A stretch of 64,000 bases of DNA, from the NCBI RefSeq assembly GCF_017356015.1, contig NZ_JAFIQV010000027.1:1-64000 (forward strand), read 5' to 3'. The notes under the pieces were generated by a model, which searched no databases, was not told the origin of the DNA, and saw only the letters and a program-made list of their open reading frames with translations. This document shows positions 50,610-60,500 of this stretch, piece after piece (within the stretch, counting starts at the first letter, position 1; every line of letters begins with the position of its first letter). The translations under genes and the position numbers were made by a program. This DNA is from Azospirillum sp. SYSU D00513. GTDB lineage: Bacteria > Pseudomonadota > Alphaproteobacteria > Azospirillales > Azospirillaceae.

Positions 50610-52317
50610 CCTCCGCAGCCTCGGCCAGCCCCTGCTCCTCGCGTCGGGTGCCCTGGCCCTGACCTCGTACGCCCTGCTGTACGCGTCTCCCTACGAGCTG
50701 CGCGTGCTGACCGTCGCCGGGGTGTACGCGTTGGCCGTGACCGGCTTCCAGATCGTCTTCGGGCTGGCCGGCGCCCTGTCGCTGGCGCATGGCGCCTTCT
50801 TCGGGCTCGGCGCCTACGCCACGGGCATCCTCGGCAGCCGCTACGGGCTGGGCTTCGCCGCGACCTTCCCGCTGTCACTCCTGCTGCCGCTGGTGGTGGC
50901 GCTGCTGGTCGGGCTGCCCGTGCTGCGGCTGGAATCGCACTACTTCGCGCTGGCGACGCTCGGGGTGGCGCAGGTCGTGCTCCTGCTGGCGGTCAACCTG
51001 CCGGACCTGACCGGCGGGGCGAACGGGCTGCCCGGTGTGCCGGGCGTGGTGCTGTTCGGCTGGGCGGTGCCGCGCGGGCTTCCGCTGGCAGCGCTCGTCT
51101 GGGGCATGGTGGCTTTCGGCGGGCTGCTGGCCTGGCGTGTGGCGCGCGGACGGCTCGGCCGGGCGCTGGTGCTGGTGCGCGACGACCCGCTGGCGGCGGC
51201 GGCGCTGGGGCTCGACGTCGGGCGCCTGCGGCTGGCGGCTTTCGCTCTCAGCGCGGTCTTCGCGGGCGCCGCCGGTGCCCTGTCCGTCCACACCCAGCGC
51301 GTGGTGTCGCCGGAAGTGCTGGAATTCCCGGTGATGGTCTCGGTCCTGACCATGGCCGTGGTCGGCGGGCGCGGGCGGGTCGCGGGGGCAATCCTCGGCG
51401 CGCTCCTCCTGATCCACCTGCCGGAATGGTTCCGCGCGCTCGAGCGCAGCTACCTCATCGTCTATGGCGTGGCGCTTCTGGCCGCGGTGATCGCCGCCCC
51501 GCAGGGGCTGACCGGGCTGCTGGACCGGCTTCTCCCGCCACGGGACCGCGCCCCCCCGCGCCCCGTGCCGCCGGCCGAACCCGCCCGCTCCGGCCCGGGG
51601 CCGGCACTGGTGGTGAGAGGACTCGCCAAATCCTTCGGCGGCGTCCGCGCGGTGGACGGCGTCTCCTTCGCCCTGGAGCCAGGCGCCATCACCGGCCTCA
51701 TCGGCCCGAACGGCTCGGGCAAGACGACCGTGATCAACCTGCTGTCCGGGCTGGAGCGGCCCGACGCCGGGACTGTGGAGCTGTTCGGGACGGAAACGGC
51801 GGGATGGCGCCCCGACCGCATCGCCCGCGCCGGCCTTGCCCGCACCTTCCAGTCCGGAGCCCTGCCGGACGGCGCGACCGTGCTGGAGGCGGTGGCCGCC
51901 GCGCGGCTGGCGGAGGACCCCGGCCTCGTCCCGGCGGAAGCGCACGCCCTGTGGGCGCTGGAACGGCTCGGCGCCGGCGGCCTCGCCGGGCGCCTCTGCG
52001 GCGACCTGCCGGCGGCCCTGCGCCGCCGGGTCGAGCTGGCACGCGCGCTGGCCCGCCGCCCCGGCCTTCTGCTGCTCGACGAGCCGGCGGCCGGCCTGAC
52101 CGACGCGGAGAAGGCCGACCTTGCCGGCCATCTGCGTGCCGCCGCGGCGGAGGGCACGGCGGTGCTGGTGGTGGAGCATGACATGGGATTCCTGCTTCCG
52201 CTCGCCGGGCGCGTCCTCTGCCTCGACCAGGGCCGCCTGCTCTATGAGGGGCCGCCGGAGGGCGTGCGGCGGGACCCGGCGGTGGTCGCCGCCTATCTCG
52301 GGGAGGGGACCGCATGA
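50602..52317 (+). CDS. Fused LivM-type permease and LivG-type ATPase
   Basis: 571 aa from GTG 50602. Residues about 1-310 are a LivM permease (FGLAGALSLAHGAFFGLGAY, ATLGVAQVVLLLAVNLPDL, VRDDPLAAAALGLDVGRLRL coupling loop, MAVVGGRGRVAGAILGALLL). A proline-rich linker (about 311-335) joins a LivG ATPase with Walker A GPNGSGKT (about 368), Walker B LLLLDEP and an H-switch in VVEHDMGF. The signature LSGGQ is degenerate: DLPAALRRRVELARAL stands in its place. The fusion fixes a 1:1 ratio of permease and ATPase. The degenerate signature suggests an asymmetric ATPase pair with the intact LivF-type subunit. Confidence 0.9.
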   Translation: MRDLRSLGQPLLLASGALALTSYALLYASPYELRVLTVAGVYALAVTGFQIVFGLAGALSLAHGAFFGLGAYATGILGSRYGLGFAATFPLSLLLPLVVALLVGLPVLRLESHYFALATLGVAQVVLLLAVNLPDLTGGANGLPGVPGVVLFGWAVPRGLPLAALVWGMVAFGGLLAWRVARGRLGRALVLVRDDPLAAAALGLDVGRLRLAAFALSAVFAGAAGALSVHTQRVVSPEVLEFPVMVSVLTMAVVGGRGRVAGAILGALLLIHLPEWFRALERSYLIVYGVALLAAVIAAPQGLTGLLDRLLPPRDRAPPRPVPPAEPARSGPGPALVVRGLAKSFGGVRAVDGVSFALEPGAITGLIGPNGSGKTTVINLLSGLERPDAGTVELFGTETAGWRPDRIARAGLARTFQSGALPDGATVLEAVAAARLAEDPGLVPAEAHALWALERLGAGGLAGRLCGDLPAALRRRVELARALARRPGLLLLDEPAAGLTDAEKADLAGHLRAAAAEGTAVLVVEHDMGFLLPLAGRVLCLDQGRLLYEGPPEGVRRDPAVVAAYLGEGTA

Positions 52318-53018
52318 CGGCGCTGCTGCGCGTCGAGGATCTGACGGCCGGCTACGGCGGCGCCGTGGCGGTGGACGGGCTGTCCCTGGCCTTGGAGGCG
52401 GGTGAGGCGGTGGCCCTGCTCGGCGCCAACGGGGCCGGCAAGTCCACCCTGCTGAAGGCCGTGCTCGGGCTCGTGCCGGCCAGCCGAGGCCGGATCTGGA
52501 TCGGCGGCGAGGAGGCGACGGGCCTCGCCGTGGAGCGCCGGGTGAGGCTGGGGCTGGGCTACGTGCCGGAGGGCCGCCGCGTCTTCCCCGGCATGAGCGT
52601 GCGCGACAATCTGGAGGTGGCGAGCCCGCTCGGCCGTGCCGGCCGGGCGGCGGATCTCGACGCGGTCTTCGCGCTGTTCCCCGCCCTGGAAGGAAAGGCG
52701 GCGGAGCGGGCCTGGCGTCTGTCGGGCGGCCAGCAGCAGATGCTGGCGGTCGGGCGCGCGCTGATGGGCCGGCCCCGGCTGCTCCTGCTCGACGAGCCGT
52801 CGCTCGGCCTGTCGCCGAAGCTGGCGGGTGAGGTGTTCGCCGCGGTGAAGGCGATTGCCGGCACCGGCACCGCCGTGCTGGTCGCCGAACAGAGTGCGGC
52901 GCGCGCTCTCGGCGCCGCGCGCCGCGCGGTCCTGCTGCGGCTTGGCCGCGTCGTCCATGACGGTCCGGCGGACCGGCTGCCCGACGATGCCCTGCGGGAC
53001 GCCTTTCTAGGCGGCTGA
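52314..53018 (+). CDS. LivF-type ABC ATPase of the riboswitch-controlled transporter
   Basis: 234 aa; ATG overlaps the stop of the fused gene (ATGA). Complete ATPase: Walker A GANGAGKS at about residue 38, Q-loop in LGLGYVPEGRRVFPGMSVRD, signature LSGGQQQM, Walker B LLLLDEPSLGL and AEQSAARAL. VPEGRRVFP is the LivF hallmark. It should pair with the LivG domain of the preceding gene and power uptake. It ends the four-gene operon. Confidence 0.93.
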   Translation: MTALLRVEDLTAGYGGAVAVDGLSLALEAGEAVALLGANGAGKSTLLKAVLGLVPASRGRIWIGGEEATGLAVERRVRLGLGYVPEGRRVFPGMSVRDNLEVASPLGRAGRAADLDAVFALFPALEGKAAERAWRLSGGQQQMLAVGRALMGRPRLLLLDEPSLGLSPKLAGEVFAAVKAIAGTGTAVLVAEQSAARALGAARRAVLLRLGRVVHDGPADRLPDDALRDAFLGG

Positions 53019-53110
53019 GGGGACAAATCCGCGGGAAAACGCCTGATGTCACCGCCCTTTCGCTTGCGGCGCGCACCACGGAAGAGCTAGTTTCCTCCGC
53101 TTTTGTTGGC

Positions 53111-54331
53111 ATGGACAGCGTTATGACCGTCAAACCCTTCGCCGCCGCTTTCGCGAGTCTCCTGCTGCTGGGGGCCTCCTCCTCCGGCGCGGTCCGGGCG
53201 GAGGAGTGGCGCGTGGCCGAACTGGTGCCCGGGTCCGAATGGCCCAGCACCGGCTTGCCGTTCCCGATGGGCCAGTTGCCGGTGCCCGCGCTGGAGAACG
53301 TGCCGGCGCCCCCGCCCGACCCCGAACCCGCGGCCACGGCGCGCAAGGACGGGCCCGCCGTGCTGGAACATGGCTGGGAGGGCGGGCCGAGCAAGGACAA
53401 GGACGGCAACTTCGCCTATTGCGTGGTCGAGGGGCAGTACGACACAGGCCATGCGCTGATGCTGGCGCGCAACGCCAGGGGGGAGCTGAACGTCGGCATC
53501 GGCATTCCCGGCGCCGAACTGCCCAAGGACGAGCAGTGGCCGGTCGAGATCCTCGTGGACGGCAAGCTGAAGCGCGAGCGCACCGCCGTCGCGCCGCAAC
53601 GCGACATGCTGGTGATCGCCAACGGCCGCGACGAGGAGCTGTATGACGCCCTGATGAACGGGAACCAGTTCATCGTGACCTCGGCCGCGGACCGCATCGG
53701 CTTCACGCTGAAGGGCACGAAGAGGGCGCTGGCCGACCTGAGGACCTGCGTGGAGAAGAGCGGCCAAGTGCCGCCCTTCAAGCCCGTGGTGGTGTCCGAG
53801 AAGGTGAAGGCGGGCGCTGCCGCGCTGCCAGCACCGCTCATGGATCTCCTGGCCGCCGCCGGATTGGAGGAGATCGAGCCGATCGGCTTCGGCCAGACGC
53901 CGCCGGAGCAGCGCGCGGCCGACTTCGCCTGGCGCTACGGCCCGATCTTCGGCGGGGTCCGCGAGAGCGCGGTCAAGGAGGGCGCCAAGCTCACCGACCT
54001 GTCCGATGAGTTCGCCGGCTCCATGAAGGCGCGCTGCGGCGGCAAGGCGACCGTTGCCTTCACCGACCAGGAGGATCTGCCGGAGGTGTCCTTGCGCACC
54101 GGCAGCGTCGAGTGCGCGACGGAGAAGGGCGTGCTGCACGTCTCCCTCCTGTTCTTCCTGTCCCCCGACCGGCTCTTCACGGTCATCTTCCACGAGGCCG
54201 CCGAGACCGACCGCCAGCTCGCGGACAAGGCGACCGGGAACATCGCCCGGGTCATCCGCACCGTGGCGGCGGAGCCGGCCGAGACGGGCGCGGGGGACAA
54301 GAGCGCTTCGGACAAGCCGAAGCAGAATTGA
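53111..54331 (+). CDS. Secreted protein of unknown function
   Basis: 406 aa; starts ATG 53111 or 53123 (MTVKPF). A signal peptide of about 25 residues ends GAVRA, so it is exported. After a proline-rich stretch (LENVPAPPPDPEPA) two similar-sized domains follow. The first has FAYCVVEGQYDTGHALMLAR, KLKRERTAVAPQ and LKGTKRALADLRTCVEKSG, which resembles invasion-associated-locus-B-type beta domains only in outline. The second includes KARCGGKATVAF and VSLLFFLSPDRLFTVIFHE. No catalytic motif is seen. It has its own promoter space after the transporter operon, so no link to thiamine is claimed. Confidence 0.7.
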   Translation: MDSVMTVKPFAAAFASLLLLGASSSGAVRAEEWRVAELVPGSEWPSTGLPFPMGQLPVPALENVPAPPPDPEPAATARKDGPAVLEHGWEGGPSKDKDGNFAYCVVEGQYDTGHALMLARNARGELNVGIGIPGAELPKDEQWPVEILVDGKLKRERTAVAPQRDMLVIANGRDEELYDALMNGNQFIVTSAADRIGFTLKGTKRALADLRTCVEKSGQVPPFKPVVVSEKVKAGAAALPAPLMDLLAAAGLEEIEPIGFGQTPPEQRAADFAWRYGPIFGGVRESAVKEGAKLTDLSDEFAGSMKARCGGKATVAFTDQEDLPEVSLRTGSVECATEKGVLHVSLLFFLSPDRLFTVIFHEAAETDRQLADKATGNIARVIRTVAAEPAETGAGDKSASDKPKQN

Positions 54332-54410
54332 CCCGAAGGGATGGCCCATTCCGGGCCGTCCTCCCGATGAATGGTTGAAGCGGCCGGGTGCACCGCACAC
54401 CTTCCCTGCC

Positions 54411-56243
54411 ATGCCGCAAGACGCCACTCCGTTGAACAGATCAGCCGGCAGCGACGCCGGCGCGGCCGTGACCTCGGCGGCGTCGGGAGTCCTGGCGCGG
54501 CAGAACCTGCGCGACAGCGCGCTCTTCCTGCTCCTGCTCGCCGCGGCCCTCGGGGCCGTCGTCGGCCTCGCCGTGGCCGGCCTGCACGACGCCGTGCTGT
54601 GGGCGCAGGCGGCGGTGTTCGGCCTGCCCCCGGACCAGCATCTGGGTGGCGCCACGACGGGCGGGATCGACCCCTGGCGCGTCATGCTGATTCCGGCGGG
54701 CGGCGGGTTGCTGCTGGGCGTGCTGGTCGCGCTGGTGCGGCGCTGGCGCCCGCGCGACATCGTCGACCCCGTGGAGGCGAACGCGCTGTACGGCGGCAAG
54801 ATGTCCCTGCTGGACAGCCTGCGGCTGACCATCGCCACCATCCTGTCCAACGTCTCCGGCGTGTCGGTGGGCATGGAGGCCGCCTACAGCCAGGCCGGCG
54901 GCGGCCTTGCCTCCTCCTTCGGGCAGCGGCTGCGGCTGCGCCGGTCGGACCTGCGCACGCTGGTCGGCTGTGGCGTGGCGGCGGCCATCGCGACGGCCTA
55001 CGGCACGCCGCTGGCCGGGGCCTTCTACGCCTTCGAACTGGTGCTGGGCGGCTACACCATGGCGACGCTGGCGCCGGTCGGCACCGCCGCCCTGTCGGCC
55101 GTCGTGGTGTCCGGCTTCTTCTTCGACCATTCCCTGCCGCTGTCGGTCGGCCGGCCGGTCGCGGTGGACGGCTGGGACTACGCGGCTTGCGCGGTCGCCG
55201 GTTTCCTGGCCGGCTGGCTCAGCATCCTCACCATGCAGGCCGTGACCCTGGCGGAGCGCGGGTTCCGCGCGCTGCCGGTCCCCTCCTGGCTGCGGCCGGC
55301 GCTCGGCGGGCTGTGCCTGGGCGGGATCGCGCTCTTCGTGCCGCAGGTGCTGGGCGCCGGGCCGGGCGCCGACCCGGCCGGATTCGGCGGCGGCGTCGCG
55401 ATCCTGGCCCTGCTGCTCTGCGCGAAGATCGCCGCCTCGGCCGTCTCGCTCGGCAGCGGTTTCCGCGGCGGGCTGTTCAGCGCGTCGCTTTTCCTGGGCG
55501 GGCTCTTCGGCGGGCTGCTGGCGATCTTCACCGACACCATGCTGCCGGACATGGGCATCGACGGGGCGCTGCTGATGCTGGTGGGGATGGGGGCCGTCGC
55601 GGCCGGGGTGATCGGGGCGCCGATCACCATGGTGCTGCTGGTGCTGGAAGCGACCCAGGACCTGTGGGCGGCGTCCGGCGTGCTGATGGGAGTCGTGATT
55701 TCCACCGTCGTGGTGCGGCAGGCCTTCGGCTACTCCTTCGCCACATGGCGCTTCCACCTGCGCGGCGTGCCGATCCGCGGCGCCCACGACATCGGCTGGG
55801 TGGCCGAGCTGTCGGCGTTGCGCCTGATGCGTTCCGACGCCAAGACCGCGCCGGAGACGCAGACCATCGAGTCCCTGCGCCGGCTCTACCCGCTGGGCAG
55901 CGCCAAGACCGTCTTCGCGGTGGACAACCAGACCGGCTTCGCCGGCATCGTGGACATGGCCGCCGTGCACGACCCGGACATGGACGGCCGGGCGGCCGAG
56001 CTGAAGGTCGGCGACCTCGCGCACCATGGCGATGCCTTCCTGCTGCCCGGCGACGACATCCGCAAGATCCTGCGCCGCTTCAGCGAGGCGGAGGTGGAAA
56101 CCCTGCCGGTCCTGGCCGCGCGCGGCGACCGCCGCATCGTCGGCTATGTCAGCGAGGCCTTCGCGCTGCGCCGCTACAGCCAGGAACTGGAGCGGCGGCG
56201 CAGCGAGGAACTGGGCGAGAACAGCCTCTACGGGCGGGATTGA
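54411..56243 (+). CDS. ClC-family chloride channel/antiporter with C-terminal CBS pair
   Basis: 610 aa from ATG 54411. The ClC membrane domain spans residues about 35-445 with SGVSVGMEAAYSQ in the place of the usual GREGP, TAYGTPLAGAFYAFELVLGGY, and SLGSGFRGGLFSASLFLGG. Absence of the canonical GSGIP and GREGP residues suggests altered ion selectivity. Residues about 470-600 form two CBS motifs (TVFAVDNQTGFAGIVDMAAV, then ETLPVLAARGDRRIVGYVSE). It probably moves Cl- or another anion at the inner membrane. Confidence 0.88.
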   Translation: MPQDATPLNRSAGSDAGAAVTSAASGVLARQNLRDSALFLLLLAAALGAVVGLAVAGLHDAVLWAQAAVFGLPPDQHLGGATTGGIDPWRVMLIPAGGGLLLGVLVALVRRWRPRDIVDPVEANALYGGKMSLLDSLRLTIATILSNVSGVSVGMEAAYSQAGGGLASSFGQRLRLRRSDLRTLVGCGVAAAIATAYGTPLAGAFYAFELVLGGYTMATLAPVGTAALSAVVVSGFFFDHSLPLSVGRPVAVDGWDYAACAVAGFLAGWLSILTMQAVTLAERGFRALPVPSWLRPALGGLCLGGIALFVPQVLGAGPGADPAGFGGGVAILALLLCAKIAASAVSLGSGFRGGLFSASLFLGGLFGGLLAIFTDTMLPDMGIDGALLMLVGMGAVAAGVIGAPITMVLLVLEATQDLWAASGVLMGVVISTVVVRQAFGYSFATWRFHLRGVPIRGAHDIGWVAELSALRLMRSDAKTAPETQTIESLRRLYPLGSAKTVFAVDNQTGFAGIVDMAAVHDPDMDGRAAELKVGDLAHHGDAFLLPGDDIRKILRRFSEAEVETLPVLAARGDRRIVGYVSEAFALRRYSQELERRRSEELGENSLYGRD

Positions 56244-56281
56244 TACCGGGTTCGGAAAATTCCGACCTCCGAACCCGGTAT
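56243..56281. terminator. Inverted repeat at the ClC stop codon
   Basis: ATACCGGGTTCGGA (56243-56256) and TCCGAACCCGGTAT (56268-56281) form a perfect 14-bp stem with an 11-base loop. It starts on the last base of the ClC stop codon. It has no T-tract, but its position between convergent genes fits a two-way terminator. Confidence 0.6.
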
Positions 56282-56299
56282 AGAGCCGCGACTGCGGCC

Positions 56300-56331
56300 C
56301 CGCGCCCCGCCCCCCGCGCCACGGGGCGCGG
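56300..56331. repeat. GC inverted repeat between ClC and PPK2 genes
   Basis: CCGCGCCCCG (56300-56309) and CGGGGCGCGG (56322-56331) are a perfect 10-bp inverted repeat around 12 bases. It is the second of three consecutive palindromes in this convergent intergenic space. Confidence 0.5.
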
Positions 56332-56357
56332 AAGTCCTGACCACAGGTCAGGACTTC
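56331..56357. terminator. Perfect hairpin between the convergent ClC and PPK2 genes
   Basis: GAAGTCCTGACC (56331-56342) and GGTCAGGACTTC (56346-56357) form a perfect 12-bp stem with a three-base loop, about 29 bases beyond the PPK2 stop codon. It probably ends transcription from the minus strand. Confidence 0.55.
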
Positions 56358-56385
56358 ATGAACATCGTATGAGGAGGGGCGGCCG

Positions 56386-57240
56386 TCACTCCCCCCGCTT
56401 CATGTCGGCGACCGCGCCGATGCGGATGCCCAGAACCTCGGCGGCGGTCTTGGCGAGGGCGAGATCGATGGGGGGCGGGGCGATGGTGACGCCCTCGCGC
56501 AGCGTGCGGTTGATGGTTTCCAGCACGTTCAGGCGCGCGTACCACTTGGCGTTGGCCGGGACGGCCGTCCAAGGGGCGTTCGGCGTGGAGGTGTGGTCGA
56601 ACATGTCCTCGACCGCGGCAACGTATTCGTCCCAGCGCGACCGGTTGCGCAGGTCCTCCTCCGTCAGCTTCCAGCGCTTGTAGGGGTTGGTCAGCCGCTC
56701 GCGGAAGCGTTCGAGCTGCTCCTCCGGCGTGATGTGCAGGAACAGCTTGACGATGCGCACCCCGTCGTCGGTCAGCATCTTTTCAAACTGGTTGATCTCG
56801 TCGTAGGCGCGCCGCCACTGCTCCTTGGAGGCGAAGCCCTCCACCCGCTCGACCAGCACCCGCCCGTACCAGCTGCGATCGAAGATCGCCAGGGTGCCGG
56901 GTGCCGGCAGGCGCGTCCAGAAGCGGTAGAGGTAATGCTTGCCCTGCTCCTCCGCCGTCGGGGCGCTGATCGGCCAGACATGGAAGCCGCGGGCGTCCAG
57001 GGGCTCGGTCACGCGGCGGATGCAGCCGCCCTTGCCACCGGCGTCCCAGCCCTCGAACACGATGACCGCACGGCGCTTCTCGTGCCAGTAGGTCTGCTGA
57101 ATGTGCAGCAGCTCCTTCTGCAGCTTGGCGAGCCGGTCGTCGTACTCGGCGCGGTTCGCAAGCTTGGCGGCGTTCATCTCCATCCGCCCGAGCCGTATGC
57201 GGCCGTGCTTCTGGTTCTCGGGGCCGGTGTCGTCTGGCAT
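56386..57240 (-). CDS. ppk2: Polyphosphate kinase 2
   Basis: 284 aa from ATG 57240, with GAGGACGC upstream. It transfers phosphate between polyphosphate and nucleoside di- or monophosphates. Visible motifs are VFEGWDAGGKGGCIRRVTEP (Walker A-like), LAIFDRSWYGRVLVERVEG (Walker B plus lid Arg) and the lid region ERLTNPYKRWKLTEEDLRNR. The family usually phosphorylates nucleotides using polyP; which class is not decided. It is divergent from the amylase-GlgE gene, suggesting a link between phosphate and carbon reserves. Confidence 0.92.
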   Translation of the reverse strand: MPDDTGPENQKHGRIRLGRMEMNAAKLANRAEYDDRLAKLQKELLHIQQTYWHEKRRAVIVFEGWDAGGKGGCIRRVTEPLDARGFHVWPISAPTAEEQGKHYLYRFWTRLPAPGTLAIFDRSWYGRVLVERVEGFASKEQWRRAYDEINQFEKMLTDDGVRIVKLFLHITPEEQLERFRERLTNPYKRWKLTEEDLRNRSRWDEYVAAVEDMFDHTSTPNAPWTAVPANAKWYARLNVLETINRTLREGVTIAPPPIDLALAKTAAEVLGIRIGAVADMKRGE

Positions 57241-57501
57241 GCGTCCTCTCTCGTTCATGGTGTAGGGATGGTGCAAGGACCGGGTCGAAGGGACCGCCCG
57301 CGAGGGGAGGATGGGGAACCTTCGGCTTTGCGATGGGTTGAGCGCGTGCGCCTCACAGGGTTGCATGCCGGGTCCGGCACCGGTCCCCAACGCAGGTTAG
57401 GGGACCGTCGGGAACGGTCAACAGCGAACCCGTCGGGGCATCCCGTTTGCCGACCGTGCGCCTGACGCCGACCAGTCTACCGCCGACCAGAAGGAGCCCC
57501 C

Positions 57502-60500
57502 ATGGCCGCCGCCGGACCGCGTATCTACAACCTGTTCCCCCTTCTGATGGGCTCGGTGCGCGACTGGGCCGGGCACCTGCCGCGAATCCAGGAGATGGGA
57601 TTCGACTGGCTGTTCCTGAACCCGATCCACCAGCCGGGCTTCTCCGGCAGCCTCTACGCCATCAAGGACCATTACCGGCTGCACGACATGTTCCAGGGCG
57701 GCGCGCAGGAGCCGCCCGAGGAGCTGCTGCGCGGCTTCGTCCAGGAGGCCGGCCGCCATGGCCAGTCGGTGATGATGGACCTCGTCATCAACCACACCAG
57801 CAAGGACGCGCTGCTCGTCGGCGAGCATCCCGACTGGTACCGGCGCGACGAGCGGGGCGAGCTGTACAGCCCGCGCGCGGTGGATCCGAACGACCCCTCC
57901 CTGGTCACGGTCTGGGGCGACCTCGCCATGCTCGACTACGGGCGGGCCGAGGCGCGCGGCGCGATGATCGATTACTGGAAGCGCTACATCCGCCATTACA
58001 TGGGGCTGGGCGTGAAGGGCTTCCGTTGCGACGCCGCCTACCAGGTGGCCGCGGAGATCTGGAAGGAGCTGATCGACGACGCCCGCCGCACGGACCCGGA
58101 GGTGAAGTTCTTCGCCGAGACGCTGGGCTGCACGGTGGAGCAGGTGCGCGACCTCTGCGGGGCCGGCTTCGACTTCCTGTTCAACAGCGCCAAATGGTGG
58201 GACTTCCGCTCCGACTGGCTGCTCGACCAGTATGAGGAGTTCCGCCGGATCGCCCCCTCCGTCGCCTTCCCGGAAAGCCACGACACCGACCGTCTCGCCG
58301 CCGAGGTGGGCAGCCAGGACACCCAGCGGCTCGCCGCCCAGCTCAAGATGCACTACCTGTTCGCGGCCAGCTTCTCCACCGGCGTCATGATGCCCGTGGG
58401 CTTCGAATACGGCTTCACCCGCAGGCTCGACGTCGTGAACACGCGGCCGGAGGACTGGGAGGAGCCGAAACTGGACCTCAGCGGCTTCATCGGCAAGGTC
58501 AACGCCATGAAGCGCGACACTCCGTCGCTGAACGTGGAGGGGCCGCAGTGGCGTCTGACCGCCCCGCACAACCCGGTCATGGGGCTGGTCCGCACGGTGA
58601 ACGGCGGGGCGGAGGGGGCTTCGGTCCTGCTGCTGAACCCCGACGAGAACCGCCCGCACCCCGTCGACCCCGGCCCGCTGCTGACCGGGACCGGCGGGCT
58701 GTTCGGCGATTTCGAGGATGTGACGCCCGAGGCCGTGCCCCTGGCGCTGGAGCCCGGAGCACCCCTGACCCTGCGCCCCATGGAGCTGCGCGTGTTCCGC
58801 GCGCGGGCGGGGCAGGGCAAGCCGATCGAGCTGCGGAGCCGGCCGGACGAGGATCCGGCCAAGCGCGCCTGGATGGACGACGTCGCCTCGGGCCGCATCG
58901 TCATCGAGAACCTCCAGCCGGAGCTGGACGCCGGGCGCTATCCCATCAAGCGGGTGGTCGGCGACGTGCTGGAGGTGTCGGCCGACGTCTTCACCGACGG
59001 CACCTTCGTGCTGGGCGCCGTCGTTCTCTACCGCCCGGCGGATGAGGAGACGTGGCGCGAGGTGCCCATGACGGCGCTTCCCAACGACGCCTGGACCGCC
59101 CGCGTGCCGCTGACGCGCAACATCCGCTACTATTACAGCCTCATGGCCTGGCGCGATGTGTGGGAGAGCTGGCGCGCCGACTTCAAGAAGAAGCACGACG
59201 CCAAGATCGACGTCTCGCTGGAACTGATCGAGGGCCGCCGCTTCGTCGAGCAGGCCGTCGCGCTGAACCAGGGCGAGGCGCGCGAGGCGCTGGAGCGCGT
59301 GGTCGAGCGGATGAAGGCGCTGGAGGGCGAGGAGCTTGCCGCCTACGCCCTGTCGGACGAGCCGCGCGGCCTGATGGCGAAGTACGGGGAGCGGCAGTAT
59401 CTCTCGCGCTACGGCCGTGACCTGGAGGTCTACGTCAACCGCACGGCGGCGCGCTATTCCGCCTGGTTCGAGATCTTCCCCCGCTCCGCCTCGCCCGACC
59501 CGTCGCGCCCCGGGACCTTCGACGACGTGGTGGGCCTGCTGCCCATGATCCGCGACATGGGCTTCGACGTGCTGTACTTCCCGCCGATCCACCCGATCGG
59601 CCGCGCCTTCCGCAAGGGCAAGAACAACACGCTAAACCCCGGCCCGGACGATCCGGGCGTGCCCTACGCCATCGGCGCGGAGGAGGGCGGCCACACCGAC
59701 ATCGACCCGATGATCGGCGACCTGGAGAGCTTCCGGAACCTCGTGAAGGAGTCGCACAAGCACGGGATCGAGATCGCGCTGGACTTCGCCATCCAATGCT
59801 CCCCCGACCATCCCTGGGTGAAGGAGCATCCGGAATGGTTCTACTGGCGGCCCGACGGCTCGATCCGCTACGCCGAGAACCCGCCGAAGAAGTACCAGGA
59901 CATCGTCAACGTCAGTTTCTACCGCGAGTCCTACCCGTCGCTCTGGTACGCGTTGCGCGACGTGGTGCTGTTCTGGTGCCGGGAGGGCGTGCGCATCTTC
60001 CGCGTGGACAATCCCCACACCAAGCCCTTCCCCTTCTGGGAATGGATGATCCGCGAGGTGCAGGACCTCTACCCCGACGCGCTGTTCCTGGCCGAGGCCT
60101 TCACCCGGCCGAAGCTGATGCGGCGGCTGGCGAAGGTGGGCTTCACCCAGTCCTACAGCTATTTCACCTGGCGCAACACGAAGCAGGAACTGACCGAATA
60201 CCTGACGGAGCTGACGCAAAGCCCGTCCAAGGAGTACATGCAGCCCAACTTCTTCGCCAACACGCCGGACATCCTGCCGCCGATCCTGGTGCACGGCGGC
60301 CGGTCGGCGCACATGTCGCGCGCCGTGCTGGCGGCGACGCTCAGCGGAGTCTACGGCCTCTACACCCCCTACTTCCTGGTCGAGGCCGACCCCTATCCCG
60401 GCAAGGAGGAGTACAACAACTCCGAGAAGTACGAGATCCGCCACTGGGACTGGAACAAGCCCGGCAACATCTGCGCCTACGTGAAGAAGCTGAACCAGAT

